Positions 10,235 to 22,107 of a DNA stretch of 64,000 nt are shown in pieces. The DNA is from Mermis nigrescens (Eukaryota > Nematoda > Enoplea > Mermithida > Mermithidae). Each line of letters opens with the position of its first letter. Position 1 is the first letter of the stretch. Location of the stretch: NCBI GenBank assembly GCA_036768485.1, contig JAVLUZ010000523.1:58968-122967 (forward strand), in the 5' to 3' direction. The notes under the pieces were generated by a model. That model ran no database searches. It worked only from the letters and a program-made list of their open reading frames with translations, and was not told the origin of the DNA. The translations under genes and the position numbers were made by a program.

Positions 10235-10905
10235 CATATGGTCGGGCTTTGGCCCTTTCTTTGGGGCTCCTCCTTCCTGTGACTGTGTATCCCTTCTAGC
10301 AGGGGTAGCCTCAGGCGGACCCCCGCAGACCCCCAAGCTGACTTGGCTTGAATGGGCTTCGCCAATGTTTTGTGTGTGGTGGACCCCCAAAATGCGCTTG
10401 CAACCCCCCTCTCTATACTTTTTTTGGGGCTTCTCCTTCCTGTGACTGTTTATCCCTTCTAGCAAGGGTAACCCCTGGCGGACCCCTGCGGATCCCCGAG
10501 CTGACTTGGCTTGAACGTGCTTCGCCTATGTTTTGTGTGTGGTGGACCCCCGAAATGCACTTGCAACCCCCCCCCCTCTATACTTTTTTGGGGGCTTCTC
10601 CCTTCCTGTGACTGCGTATCCCTTCTAGCGGGGGTAGCCCCAAGCGGACCCCCGTGGACCCCTGAGCTGACTTGGTTTGAACGGGCTTCGCCTATGTTTT
10701 GTGTTTGGCGGACCCCCGAAATACGCTTGCGACCCCCTCAATACTTTTTTGGGGCTTCTCCCTTCCTGTGACTGCGTATCCCTTCTAGCGGGGGTAGCCC
10801 TGGGCGGACCCCCGCGGACCACCGAGCTGACTTGGCTTGAACAGGCTTCGCCTATGTTTTGTGTGTGGCGGACCCCCGAAATACGCTTGCGACCCCTCTA
10901 TACTA
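10235..10905. repeat. 160-bp satellite, about 4.3 units
   Basis: Units begin near 10262, 10430, 10591 and 10751. They share CTTCCTGTGACTG, TATCCCTTCTAGC, GCTGACTTGG and TTTTGTGTGTGG blocks. Long open frames run through the array on both strands because the units contain few stops, but codon content is simply the repeat. Unit-to-unit identity looks high. Confidence 0.85.
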
Positions 10906-12400
10906 CTACACTATTTTTTAACGTTCTTCATCAAGCACAATCCGTTTGCATCAAAAAATTGCAAAAAAAAATCTTTTTCAAAAGTTGAATTCTTGTGGGT
11001 GTATTTTTGTTTCTTGGGGTGCATACCACCCTAAACCCCCCTACAACTAGATATGGTCAGGGTCAGCTGTGGGGTAGTGAATTCTCACTAATAGAGACTA
11101 GACTGGCAAATATAGTTTCCACGCTGTTTAGACGGTTATATATATATATATGGTGAAAATGATCTTGACAGCTTGTATTATACGCAAATGTGTGGTATGG
11201 TCGCTTCTCTAGCATTTTTAGGCAATTTAAGGGGGAGTTTGGCTTACTTTTACCTTCCCAAAGTTTTCGATTTGACAAAAAATTGTAGAAAAAATGTTGT
11301 TCAAGTTATTTTAGCGATTTTTTGGCTCGAAAGTGTCAAATTTTTTTTGCGTATCGCGCCATTTGCTCATCTTTGAATATATTTTGTTCAATCAAATCGA
11401 TTTATTTACATTTTACTGGAATATTCATGCATTTTGATGTGCTAAAAAAGAAAGAGCATCGTCAGAAACGTGAAAAGTCGTGCTTTTGACGCATTCTTGT
11501 TGTTTTTTGAGCCCAGAAAAGGCGGTTTAGAGAGCATTTTTGGTTCCTCCCTTCGGAATCACTTGCTGTACATACTTGTCTGGTAAAACCCCTCTCAATC
11601 CCTACATACACGCAGGGCTGTATTTAGATGGGGGCGGGAACTGCCGCGGCCGCCCCTCCCTCCCTTGGCTGTAAAAAACAATTTGGCAGGCAAGACACTC
11701 GTAATGCACTGAAAGATGAGAAAATTATATCTGTTTGCCACAAAGTCATCATATTTTTTTTGCTCTTCGTGCCGTATTTGTGGTATTTTCTATACTTTTG
11801 CCTCTAGTGCGACCAAAAATGACACTTTTCATGGCCTGTTTCAAGGATAGAATTTTTTTGGAATAATTTGAATTTTTGAGCCTAATGGATGGAACTTGTT
11901 GGAAAAAGTCGAAAAAATGCGGTTTTTATAAGTTACGTATCCCTACATAATTTTTTCAGATATTAACCAATGAACTTTGGCATCCTCCCCCATTAGCCGA
12001 CCGAATCCTTTCATTGCTTAGCTCATATAGTCATATCTTTACATTGTGCTGCATGGCCCGGCTGGGCCTGATCCCCATTTCTTTGGTGTCAGAAAACGAA
12101 GTCAAATCAATTGTCTCAAGTGATCTGTTTTGTGTTTTGTATGATCCTTTTCAAAATGGATTCAATTCAACAATTTTTTGAGACTATGTTTTAGTAGTGT
12201 TGCCTGCCTATGTCAAAGTTTTGATTCAGTGACTGAAAAATTATACATTATTGTTAGCTTTTCTAGTGAATCCATAGTTATTTGCTCTTCATTCCAATTA
12301 ACAAAATTTTTTTCAATGACGACAATCAAAACCGCATCCAATTTGAAATCTAAATTTTAAAATTTTTTTCATCAAAAATTCAATTTTTTTTAAATTATTG
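10906..12400. other. Noncoding DNA with a hAT-like terminus
   Basis: This stretch is AT-rich with a (TA)n tract near 11144-11160. A terminus-like sequence, CAGGGCTGTATTTAG, lies at about 11616 and resembles the hAT ends at 13.1 and 16.6 kb, but its partner end was not found. Weak relatives of the GCGCTTCGCGCC hairpin occur near 11350 and 11765. The first VTI1A exon could lie here or further upstream; I did not find it. Confidence 0.4.
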
Positions 12401-12409
12401 AGTCGATAG

Positions 12410-15400
12410 ACAAAAAGAATTATTCGGCTGCGCAAGATTGATTAATAAGGATGCCGCGGACCTTTTGGAACAAATGGAGCTGGCCATCAGAGATGAGCCG
12501 AGTCAGTTGGAGCGGCACAAGAGCCTCAGGCAGCTTCAGCATTTTCGAACCGACCTTAGACTATTAGAAAGTGAAATGGTGGGGAAATACGCTTTTCTTT
12601 CGATTCCGTGTAATTTTCAATCATTTTTTTAACAGAAAAAGCTCGACCAGCGCGACTCATCCAATAGACGTGAATTGCTAGGAAACGACCTCAACGAAGA
12701 TGACTATGTAAACAGACAGAATCATTAGAGTAGCTTTAATTTTGTTTAAACTTTTTCAAATTGAATTGCGCTCTTACATATTATTACATTTATTATATAT
12801 TAATTATTATATAATTAATATGTAATAAATATTATTATTATATATTATTATTATATTATTATATATTATTATATATTATTATTATATTATTATATATTAT
12901 TATATATTATTATTATATTATTATATATTATTATATATTATTATTATATGAATATCTATTACATACTATTACATACTATTACACATTACATTACATTACA
13001 TTATATATATTTAGGCATAAATTTTCGTATTTTCAAATCACGATAACTTAAGAATTGTCATTACAAGTATTGCGGGTGTATAAATATGAGACGCTCCTTA
13101 CTCAGGGCCAGGCCCGTATCCAGGATCTGGCCAAGGGGTGGGGCGGACCCGATATAAATTGGTCTCTATCTCGGGAAATTCGTTGCAATGGCTCGCAAAA
13201 AACGCATTTTTCGGTGTTTCTCGGCATGCTCTATCCGATAAGATCATAAAATTCGAACTTTTTCTAAAAATTATTTTCTTATTTAAGAGGCTATTGAAAA
13301 GTGTAATTATTCTGGTTGCGCTTGGGCCAAAATTATGAAAAATACTTCACATCCGGCGCGCAGCGCCGAAAAGTTTGAAAATTCAGCAACAAAGACATGC
13401 GATTTTTCCTCATTTTCTTGCATTATTTTACCTTTCAACATTTTTTTTCAGCCAAGGGGGAGGGGCGGCCGCCTCCCCCGCTCCCTAAATACGGCCCTGG
13501 TCAGGGCCAATCAATTTCTCATCTGAAGATCTCAAAATGTCTGATAAATTAGTTTTGTGAGTAAATAAATAATTAAACGAAAAAATAGAAAATTGCGAAG
13601 TTTTTGCGCTAAAATAAATGATGCTTAATTCAAATAATACATTGCGTTGCACTAGTGCGCAATTAATTGTAAAAATTAATAACATTATACATCTCTATTT
13701 ATTAAATTAATGTGAAATCAGTCTATTCAAACAGAGAAATGCTAATCGCTTATTTTTCAACGGAAAATATGGGAATTAAAGGTTCTAGTAAAGTTCTGCA
13801 TATCTGTAAGATCCGTAGAAAATATGGAATTTAGCATTAAAATTAGATGACTGGTTAATTGATTTATTAAATTAGTTACATCAATACGTAGGCGTGGGGG
13901 GGGTTTGCGGATAGGCACCCCTCTGAAGGTTAAACACCCCTTTCCCCAAAAAAACCAGAATACCCAAAATTCAATTTTTAAAATTTCTTTTTCTTTGCGA
14001 TTTCTTGATGAGAAACGTCGAAAATTGGTGTTTTCTCGCCATATCACCATTTTTAGGACCATTTTTTGACCTTTACAAAATCTTACACACTCCAGAATTT
14101 AGGTGCTGCCCACCTATGGTTACATCACTTAAATAATTATATTGAAATAATTTACTATATAACTTGCATCCTTTTAGCGTGGACATTGAATTATACTTTC
14201 CTAGCCGGTTTTTATAAGTGTACTAACTTATTTGCTGCTTATTTTAACCCCTCTCCCGAACAAAAGTTTGCAAAGTTTAGGGCAAGCAATTCGGTTCAGT
14301 CTAAATGGATTCTTAATGATTGCAGAGAACGAATTTATTGAATAACACTGAACGATTGGAGCGATCGAATAGGCAACTAGAAGAAGGATTGAAAACTGCC
14401 ATTGAAACTGGTTCCTGCTTTACTTCTTTACACTCTACGGATGATAATTTGATTGTGAATGTTTTTTAGAGGAAGTTGGATCAGAAGTTTTGAAGAATCT
14501 CGAATTCCAAAGATCGACCTTAACGGGAGCCAGGGAAAAGGTATGGCATGGCACCATACATACAACATGGGCGGGCAGCACTCAAATTCTGGGGTTCTAC
14601 GGTTATTTCTATTTAATGTTTTCTTTAATGTTTTCTTTCTACATTGCATTTACTACACTATCTTATTTCATTTTATAGAAAAATTACAAAAAAGAGCACC
14701 TATTATAGACCCCAACGTTACAGAAGTGGAACATTTTTTCCAGAGCAATTACATATGTACATAACGAAACGTTCTATGTAAACTGCTAAAATTTTGGCAT
14801 TGCTATGTCTGACCATGGTTTTGAAGTGTGATTGATTTTCAACTTATGATCCCTAAAGCCAGAAAACGTTTGATCCCAATTTTTGGAAAAAATTGAATTT
14901 TTTGGCAGTTTTTGGCCAAAAGTTTAAGATCGTCTCTCCTCCCCTAAAAATAGCTGGGGACCCTCCTAAACATGGCATGGGATGGGACCTCCTCTTAAAA
15001 TTTTGAGCCGCTACATGTTTGCTTATGATGCCAAATAGTTGGCTAGCTACAGCAAGCCAAATATGGCCTTGAACAGTTGGCGTATGCCTATGTTTACTAA
15101 GAAAGTGATGCCTCAGCCTGTATGCTGCTCTGCGTTCTTGACCTTTGGGACCTTTAGGGATAACGAATTGCTTTTCTATCTATATCCAAAAAATTTAGTA
15201 ATTTAATTTCATTTTTTGATCTGCTTTTTGCTTAAGTGTCTATTTAATGTCAGAATAACATGACTGGGCCCTAGAATATTCTTAAAAAATTGACTTAAAA
15301 TCGAAGCTGATTTATGTGAAGCTGAAGTTGCTTATTTTAGGCCCGAAAGGAACATCAAGTCAAATTTACAATATTTTCTTGGCAAAAAATACCCTTAATT

Positions 15401-18400
15401 AGTCATAATTTGGCGGCATTATAGAGTTTGTGGGCAAGTAAAAGAAGAATAAATTTGTCGAAAATGCTGGTATGATTTTCATATTTCAGTAAAAATGTAG
15501 AACTTCCTCTTATTTGTCAAAAAAGTTGTTTTATTCTCAAAATAAATGTGTTTATCTAAATTCAGCCATATGACTACAAAGCATTTTGTGAAAAGCCAAA
15601 AGCACGACAATCACTCAGGCTTAAGATCATCTACCCCTCCTCCCTGAAAATAGCTGGGGGCTCCTGCTTCAAACATTCGGCATAAATCTGAAAAATGGGT
15701 TTTTTTATCGTAATTTTGTGCTATTTTCGGCCTTTTTGGGCTTAGTCCCCCATATACTTCAATTTTTTGCGTTGCTTAGAGAAAACCTGATTTTTGGTAG
15801 ATTTTGCAATCTTAGGCATAAACGTAGGCAGTGGCGGATCCAGGAGTTTCCTAAGGGGGCGGTACCCCCAAGGGGGAACCTCAATTGGGCGGAAAAATTA
15901 GCCGTTTTAACCAGAAAATCGCTCGAAAATCTTTAATTTTGCGCACTATTTAGGGCTTATGGGGTGGCGGCCGCCTTCTACGCCCCCTAAATCCGCTGTA
16001 TAAACAATCTAAAATGTATTCCATTTGTTAATTGGTTTCAAGTTGAAACCAAACGTGAGCGTTGGAGGGGGGTTTAAGGGTATGTCCCCAGAAGTTCGAC
16101 TACCCCCCCCCGCCCTGGAACCAAAAAGAATTAAATTTTTTGAAAATATCTTCCTGTTTTTTTTCGCAATTTTTGATGCCAATGATAAGCTCTCGATGGG
16201 AAAATTTAAAAAATTGTGTTTTTTGCCATATCACTATTTCTAAGACCATTTTTTGAACTTTGAAAAAATTTTGGTGCGGCCCACCTATCCGAATTTTGGT
16301 GTTGCCCACCTATGGTTGCAACTTGCAACCGTAGGTGGGCGGCACCAAAATTCTGACGGGGGTGCAAGATTTTTCAAAGGTCAAAAAATAACCTTAAAAA
16401 TGGTGTTATGGCGAAAAAACGTCATTTTTAAACGTTTCTCATCGAGCACTATCCATTGGCATCAAAAAATGGCGAAAAAAAACAACAAAAAAATGAAATT
16501 TGAATTCTGGGGGTATTTTGGCTTCTGGGGGCTCCATACCCCCAGGCCCAGGTGGGGTTGCAACGCTCACTTGCTTTATTTTGCGACTGAAAGACACTGA
16601 CTACAATTGTATTTGAAGGTTTTTTTATTTTGGTATGCGCAGGGCCGTATCCAGGGGGCGGGGGGCCTGCCCCCCCGAAATATGAAAAAATTCAGTTTCC
16701 CTCAAGGGTCCCCAAAAGGGAAAAATGAAAAATTGACCAAGTGCGTCTGGAACACCGCCAAAACCGGTTAATAGCGTATTTTTGAGCTGATAAACTCGAA
16801 ATTTTCCGGCGCTTCGCGCTAGACTTATTTTTGATGTATAGTTTTGTGTTGTAAACCGCTCAAAATCGTTCAAATTTGAGTCAGAGCATGTCAATTTTTT
16901 CCAGCGCTGTGCGCCGGATTTTATTGTTCTACTATAGTTTTTGCCTTTCAGCTTACTCAAAACAGCTCAAATTTGAGTTATGACATGGGAAACATGAAAG
17001 TTTTCTGGCGCTTCGCGCCGTATTTATTGCTTATATATGTTTTTGTCTTCTAGCCCGCTCAAAACCGCTCAAATTTGAACTTGACATGCAGAATATGTCA
17101 ATTTTTTCGGCGCTTGGTGCCGAATTATTCATTATATGTCTTGTTTTTCTCTGTAAAGCACAATGTTTAAGTGCAAAGGCAAGAGATAAGAAATCATTCG
17201 TCGATTAAGTGATGAGAAATCAGCTTAAATGATCAATTTGCTGTATATCAATATGGAATGGAGTGAAAAATTATGAAATTTTTTCGAAATTTTTCTCCAC
17301 CATCGTATAGAGCTCGCCTAGATACGTTCAAAACTGCTCTTATTTTCGCCTATCTCCTAATGGTTCTCGACATATCTGGCCTCAAAAAATTGTGGCCCCC
17401 CCCGAAATAAAATCCCGGATACGGGCCTGGTTATGCGCATTATAGCAAGCAAACCTGGGGTCAATTGATTACTGCACACAATCGTGATGGGCATGCAAGT
17501 GTGCCTACATGTAGTCTGTTTCACATTGAGCTTACGCGTTTCCTACAGCTTTAAAGCAACAATTTCTTTGATTGTCTTGAATGCATGGATGTTTGTTATT
17601 TCATTCAATTGGCTTGCAAAATTGCCTACTGCATAGCTGACTTGCTGCTTTTTCAATCGTTTTTTTGGTTGAATACTTTATCTCAGTCTGCAGGTCGCAG
17701 AGTTTATTTGGATTTTCAGCGTTGCGCATAATCTTTTCCTACTATTTATTGATTAAAAAAACTGTGCCTCCTAGATTTGTCATCTTATAGCTGTGGGCTC
17801 ATATATTAATTTTCTTATATATATGAAAAAATTAATATAAAAAATACTTCATCAAAATACTTTATAAAAACACTTTAAAAAATACATACCTTATGCATCA
17901 AAAACGCCATTTTTTAGCGTTTATGACGATTTTTTTTCTTTATAGAACATACAAAATTTGATAAATTAAAAAAATGTGAGAAAATCTAATACATTGAACA
18001 AAAAATAGGCAAAACATAAGTATGTATGAGGCGAGAAGCACCAAAAATTTGACACTCTTGAGAAAAAGGTTGCTCACTATATTTAAGCTTAAAATTTGAA
18101 AAAAATAATCAAATTAATGCAAAAATCAGATGAGTAAATTAATTTAAAAAAGCTAAAAATCCAAAAAAAACGTGGATTTTTCTGGAAAGATGAAATTCTG
18201 GGGGTGAACAAATCTTTATAGCGCCTGGAAAAGTCTCCTAAGATCATGTATGTATGTTTCCCTTAAAATGTTTTCAAATTCAGCTGCGCGTGACGGATGA
18301 AGATTTATCGGCGAGCGGACGAGTTTTGAACCGGATGGTCAGACGGGTTATACAGCATCGAGCTTTATTGCTCTTTGTGATCGCTTTTATGATGCTCATA

Positions 18401-18445
18401 CTCGTTGTCATCATTATCAGTGCTGTAAATAAATCCAAGCCTTAA
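12410..18445 (+). CDS. VTI1A: VTI1A-like Qb-SNARE, five C-terminal exons
   Basis: The encoded protein is a vesicle SNARE that works in Golgi and endosome membrane fusion. Exons fit at 12410-12578 (start approximate), 12636-12707, 14326-14410, 14470-14540 and 18284-18445. All introns are GT-AG and all phases agree. The first exon carries the N-terminal helical part (DLLEQMELAIRDEP). The second has RRELLGNDLNEDDY, like the ELLGDD segment of animal VTI1A. The third and fourth carry the SNARE core, with NNTERLERSNRQLEEG and VGSEVLKNLEFQRSTL. The last has SGRVLNRMVRRVIQHR followed by a 20-residue membrane anchor and a short polar tail, ending at TAA. The exon with the start codon (roughly 40 residues) was not found. 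The last intron is 3.7 kb and packed with repeats. Confidence 0.9.
12775..13015. repeat. TAT/TTA-rich simple repeat
   Basis: Irregular repeats of TATTAT and ATATTATTA fill this part of a VTI1A intron and grade into ATTACATT units at the 3' side. Confidence 0.9.
13109..13499. mobile_element. Short non-autonomous hAT element
   Basis: The termini CAGGCCCGTATCCAGG and the complement of CAGGGCCGTATTTAGG are flanked by CTCAGGGC (13101-13108) and GTCAGGGC (13500-13507), an 8-bp duplication with one mismatch. The interior is noncoding and holds one GCGCGCAGCGCC hairpin. It lies inside a VTI1A intron. Confidence 0.75.
13883..14118 (-). mobile_element. MITE (GTGGGCAGCA family) in a VTI1A intron
   Basis: This 236-bp element is flanked by perfect 8-bp copies of GTTACATC (13875-13882 and 14119-14126). 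It ends in GCTGCCCACCTATG, the complement of the family's left end. The interior shares the family core with TTTCTCATCAAGCA-type, ATTGAATTCTGG and G-run blocks. Confidence 0.85.
14545..15828. other. VTI1A intron DNA, mostly unannotated
   Basis: A fragment of the GTGGGCAGCA family lies just 3' of the exon donor at about 14550-14610. The remainder is AT-rich with two diverged copies of an AAAATAGCTGGGG-type segment (about 14940-15000 and 15645-15680), so it probably contains an old repeat. No coding sequence was recognised. Confidence 0.4.
15829..15998. mobile_element. Short element with CAGTGGCGGATCCAGG terminus
   Basis: The 170-bp unit begins CAGTGGCGGATCCAGG and ends CCTAAATCCGCTG. A close relative at 41697-41874 has the same core (AAAAATTAGCCGTTTTAACC) and a clear 8-bp duplication. 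No duplication is obvious here. Confidence 0.6.
16042..16572. mobile_element. Two GTGGGCAGCA-family MITEs, head to head
   Basis: A minus-orientation copy (about 16050-16315) abuts a plus-orientation copy (about 16327-16565). The junction is GGTTGCAACTTGCAACC, and GTTGCAAC recurs at the right edge (16557-16564). The outer flanks are also inverted: GTGAGCGTTG on the left and CAACGCTCAC on the right. The second copy probably inserted into or beside the duplication of the first. Confidence 0.75.
16640..17429. mobile_element. hAT-type non-autonomous element with internal hairpin repeats
   Basis: The termini CAGGGCCGTATCCAGG and CCCGGATACGGGCCTG are flanked by GGTATGCG (16632-16639) and GTTATGCG (17430-17437), an 8-bp duplication with one mismatch. 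Inside are at least four tandem units of about 90-100 bp, each with a GGCGCTTCGCGCC-type hairpin (near 16808, 16905, 17008 and 17108). Confidence 0.8.
17885..18205. repeat. Interspersed repeat, GCGAGAAGCACC hairpin family
   Basis: It shares the order of blocks seen at 42890-43170 and 54640-54920: an AAAAACGC-type segment, a degenerate hairpin, then GATTTTTCTGG and a closing ATTCTGGGGGTGAA. It lies just upstream of the last VTI1A exon. Confidence 0.5.
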
Positions 18446-18786
18446 TGTGCATATTCAGTTTGATGTTGTAATGTAAAGTTGATGAAAAGTGTAGCAAAGT
18501 TGTAAGTTCGTTTTTACAAAGCGTAATTGCAGAGTTTGATTGTTGTAAACTCGTAAAATTTTATTATGTTGGCCCGTCAGTTTAAAATCGATTAATTTAG
18601 GCTGACGTTTTTTCCCGATACAGCATTTTCCGGTTTTAACCGGTTGCCAAAAGCCATCTCTGAATATAGAGTGGTATATTTTTATAGCTAATCAAAACTT
18701 TTGCCATGCTTCTCGTTCATTTGGGAACTCGGAATTTTCTGCCTCATCAACTTTTCAGACAATCGGATAAAACATTTGGTCAGAAT

Positions 18787-18901
18787 CATAGGTGGGCAGC
18801 ACTCAAAATTTGAATTCTGGGGGGAGGTATTTTGATTTCTGGGGGTTTTTCAACTTCTGGGGGGATGCATACCCCCCAAACCCCCCCCACGCCAATGTAT
18901 G
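18787..18901 (+). mobile_element. Internally deleted GTGGGCAGCA-family MITE
   Basis: It is 115 bp between perfect GTCAGAAT duplications (18779-18786 and 18902-18909). The left end is CATAGGTGGGCAGCA. The middle of the family consensus is missing and only the G-run blocks remain. Confidence 0.85.
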
Positions 18902-19144
18902 GTCAGAATCCTCATGCATGTGTTTTTAACAACATGCGTATAGTATGTATTGTGCGTATAACGCGTATGATTTCAATACCTATTTTTTATGCTACATAAA
19001 CCGCTAGTCTGATGTACGACCTGCATATGTAAGATGTATGTACATACATTGCCTGGTTGCTGTTATTTTAATTTATTTTGAATTAGTTCGATTAAAGTTA
19101 CTAGAAGCAACAAGTAATGACTATTATAACTACTGTGTTGTGAG

Positions 19145-19343
19145 CATAGGTGGGCAGCATCGAAATTCTGGGAGGTGCAAGATTATTTAAAGGTCAAGAA
19201 ATGGTCTTAAAACTGGTGGTATGGCGAAAAAACAATTTTTTAATTTATCTCATTAGACACTATCCATTGGCATCAAAAAATTGCTAATAAAAAAACGAAG
19301 GAAAATTTTCAGTAATTGAGTTCTGGGGGGGTGTCCACGTGTG
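19145..19343 (+). mobile_element. GTGGGCAGCA-family MITE
   Basis: The element begins CATAGGTGGGCAGCA and ends CCACGTGTG. It is flanked by GTTGTGAG (19137-19144) and GTTGTGAA (19344-19351). Confidence 0.85.
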
Positions 19344-19351
19344 GTTGTGAA

Positions 19352-21045
19352 TAGCAGTTACGCTTACCTAATCTTACGAGCTTAGCTTATCTTATGTGCT
19401 TGTCTGGGACCTGACATCCTGCACGGCATGCCATAGACCAAATGGACACAAACTAGTAAAAGTTACTTAACCCTCTGTGTGATGCGCGCATACATATTGG
19501 AAAACCCCTATATGTAGGAAGTCTCAGCTTGATAAATGATTCTTAACTTATTTTTGTTCTGGTTCCGTACATGCTTGAAAATGTTTTGTGGTTCCTAATT
19601 ATAGATATAGCACAATAACAAAAAAGCATGGAAATTCAAACGAGCCGAACATTGCTTAGATGATAATTTTTGAATATTTTTCCAGTAAAAGTTCCTCTAT
19701 CAGAAATATACATCAAGATACTATACATATTTACATACTATATAGTCTGTTTCATTTATCCGAGAGCTTTTTCAGCAAATTCTTTCCGAGGTTACATTTG
19801 TAGCAGGAGTGCTACCACACGGCTAGAAATGCCTACTTTGAAGTTAAACCCGTGACGTTGATGTTTCATTGTTTCTCAATATTATTCAATACTTTGCGCA
19901 GTTGTGAGCAAGAGCCCGAGTAGTTGATTAGTACTAAACACGCGAATCAGAGCGGAAGATCCGGGAAACCGGTGCGGGTAAAATTTTGCTCACGTAACGG
20001 TGGGAGGCGGCGCCCCTGCTACACATTATCTATCTTCCCTACTTACTGTAGGTCATTTAGAGATCATTGTAGGTTCATTGGACGGAAGGGTTTTTCAATC
20101 AAATTTATACGGCATAATATATTCTCGTCTTCCAGCAGATCATACAACATGTCGATGGAATTCATGAATTTCGCTTGTCCTAAATCGGCCGTTAAACAAT
20201 AGATTAGCATTTTAAACATCGACGAAATGTTCCGGTTACCATATGCACATTAAATACATAAAAGCCTTATCATTCATTACAGCCAAAACATAATCATATG
20301 CCCTTAAATATCACTTAGCATTCGAATTATATCAAATATATTCAATTTATATTGAAATCATATAGAACCTCGATTAGAAAAATGCTGAAACTCAATCCTC
20401 AATTGTTTTTATCCGAGAAGCAAGTACCGAAAATTCCGTTAGAAAAGCCATTTAAACTCAAAAAATCAGACGCATATTAATTTTCCAAGTTCCAATTGAC
20501 ATATTTTTATCTTCCGAATACCCGCCGTAATTTCTCAGCTATTAAACTGATATGCACTTCTACCTACTGCATTGCCCACAATCCTTTCAAGAATGCTTTA
20601 AATAATATCACTAACAAAGTTAACATATGAGTTGCACTTAGACTTCACCTATCTAGTTTTTAAATGACGCAACGTTAAACCATCAAGACCCAATGCGAGG
20701 AAAGAGAAAACTTAAGGATAAGCTCAGATTTCGCCCACTTTTTCAACTTTCGTTGACGTGGAGGAACTTTGGGCTTGGAGTATTATGTTTTATGGATTAG
20801 CTGTTTGTGTCGACGATTGTTTAAAGATCGACATATGTAGTCACTCAAATTAATAATTATTTTTTTCTCGGAAGTTTTAGCCGTGACAATAGGTATATCT
20901 ACATTTGAAAGCGACACATCTCCCATTGCTAATCCGGCAGACCCCCAAAAATCAACTGATCCTCCTGAGAATCAAATTTTTTGGGATATTTTTTCCCCAA
21001 AACCCTTTCAGAAATTGGTTGTTTCTGCTCATTTACGAGCATGAC
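19352..21045. other. Region between VTI1A and the Polinton element, no confident gene
   Basis: The sequence is less repetitive than its surroundings. One minus-strand open stretch (20064-20179) follows an AG acceptor and lies near a strong GTAAGT donor, but I cannot identify it. A 32-residue plus-strand ORF starts near 20382 (MLKLNPQLFLSEKQ) and is also unrecognised. Confidence 0.35.
20064..20179 (-). other. Possible unidentified exon
   Basis: After a TTTAG acceptor, an open frame with protein-like composition (AKFMNSIDMLYDLLEDEN) runs to a stop at 20064. A GTAAGT donor sequence lies 18 bases further at 20046 but is out of reach because of that stop. It may be a terminal exon, a broken exon or chance. 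Confidence 0.25.
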
Positions 21046-21414
21046 TGCAACAGCATCAGTAGTAATACGTGGCGCTCTGGACTGCGCCCCAGGCGATTGC
21101 ACTTTAGTGCATGTGCCTAGGTGGCACCGTTCAGAGTGCCACGCAATGCTACTAAGCGGGGAATGGGTTAGCCGGCCAAAGGGGAATGGGTTAACCAGCC
21201 AAAGGGGAAATGGGTCAGCTGGTCAAGGGGTCAACCCGCGTCATCCCAAGCACCATAGGTACCTGTTGTCCCGGGGTCCCTGTTTTTTCAATAAATAAAT
21301 CTAAGAATCAACCAGCCATGGAATCGCGTTCTCCATAGTTATATAACAGTTTTTTAGAGCCACTAAAATTAATCTAGGAATGTCGTGTACTCCAACTGTG
21401 CAACAATTCGGTCA
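21046..21414 (+). repeat. Left terminal inverted repeat of the Polinton-like element
   Basis: It starts around AGTAGTAATACGTGG. It contains a hairpin (GTGGCGCTCTGGAC paired with GTTCAGAGTGCCAC), a small TGCACTTTAGTGCA palindrome and about three units of a GGGGAATGGGTTA-type 25-bp repeat. It ends near GTGCAACAATTCGG. Confidence 0.85.
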
Positions 21415-22100
21415 TGGAATGATTAACCAGGCGCCCCAGGCAGCCGCTATGCGGAGCAGGGGTGGACCCGTCCATGCTCATACGCTTCAGTGAGCGGTGC
21501 AGAGGGAGTTAGAGCCATCCAAACATCTTATTCAACTTGTATGCATTGTTTATCAAACTTCAATTTTTCAGGGTCAAAGCCTAAAAGACAACTGTGATCA
21601 ATGTACCTATATGCGTTTGTGTACAAATTGTTTTGTATATTTTATTGTCTAATCCTACAATAAAAATTGCATAAAGATGTGATGCGAAATCGAAATGATA
21701 AAATGATAAAAAGGTCGAAATTTCCAGGCGCTTTGCTCCAGACACACTTTCTATGTATATTACTAAGCTTTAGAAACATTCAAAGCTGTCCTTAGAATGA
21801 TAAAAAATATCGTAATCTTCTAGCGCTACTCGTCAGATTTATTTACTCCTTTTCCGACCTCCAGAAAACAGCAAAATCGAGCTGAGCCTGGGATAATAAT
21901 ATCAAAATTTCCTGGCGCTTTGCGCTGGATAAACTGCGTCTTCACATTGTGTGTCCTAAAAAAGCTACAAAATTGAGTAAAAGAGTAAAGATGCCAAAAT
22001 TATACTTTATCGCCTCAAGCCACAGAAGTGATCAAAAAAACGCAATAACCAGAAGCTACAGGAGTAATCGAAAAAAACGCAAAAATACGTAAAATATTGC
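21415..22100. other. Noncoding stretch inside the Polinton-like element
   Basis: The first 100 bases are GC-rich and unrecognised. From about 21650 to 22080 there are three tandem units of about 95 bp, each with a degenerate GGCGCTTTGCGC hairpin (near 21730, 21825 and 21918). They resemble the interior of the hAT element at 16640-17429 and suggest an inserted or captured repeat. Confidence 0.5.
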
Positions 22101-22107
22101 CGTTTTA

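Noticed and set aside
10048..10822. Several 80-105 residue ORFs on both strands with GGPP repeats
   Set aside because: They follow the satellite period exactly and overlap on both strands, so I treat them as repeat shadows.
21420..21530. Possible tRNA or small RNA gene in the GC-rich stretch
   Set aside because: I could not fit a cloverleaf or the A and B box motifs in the right spacing.
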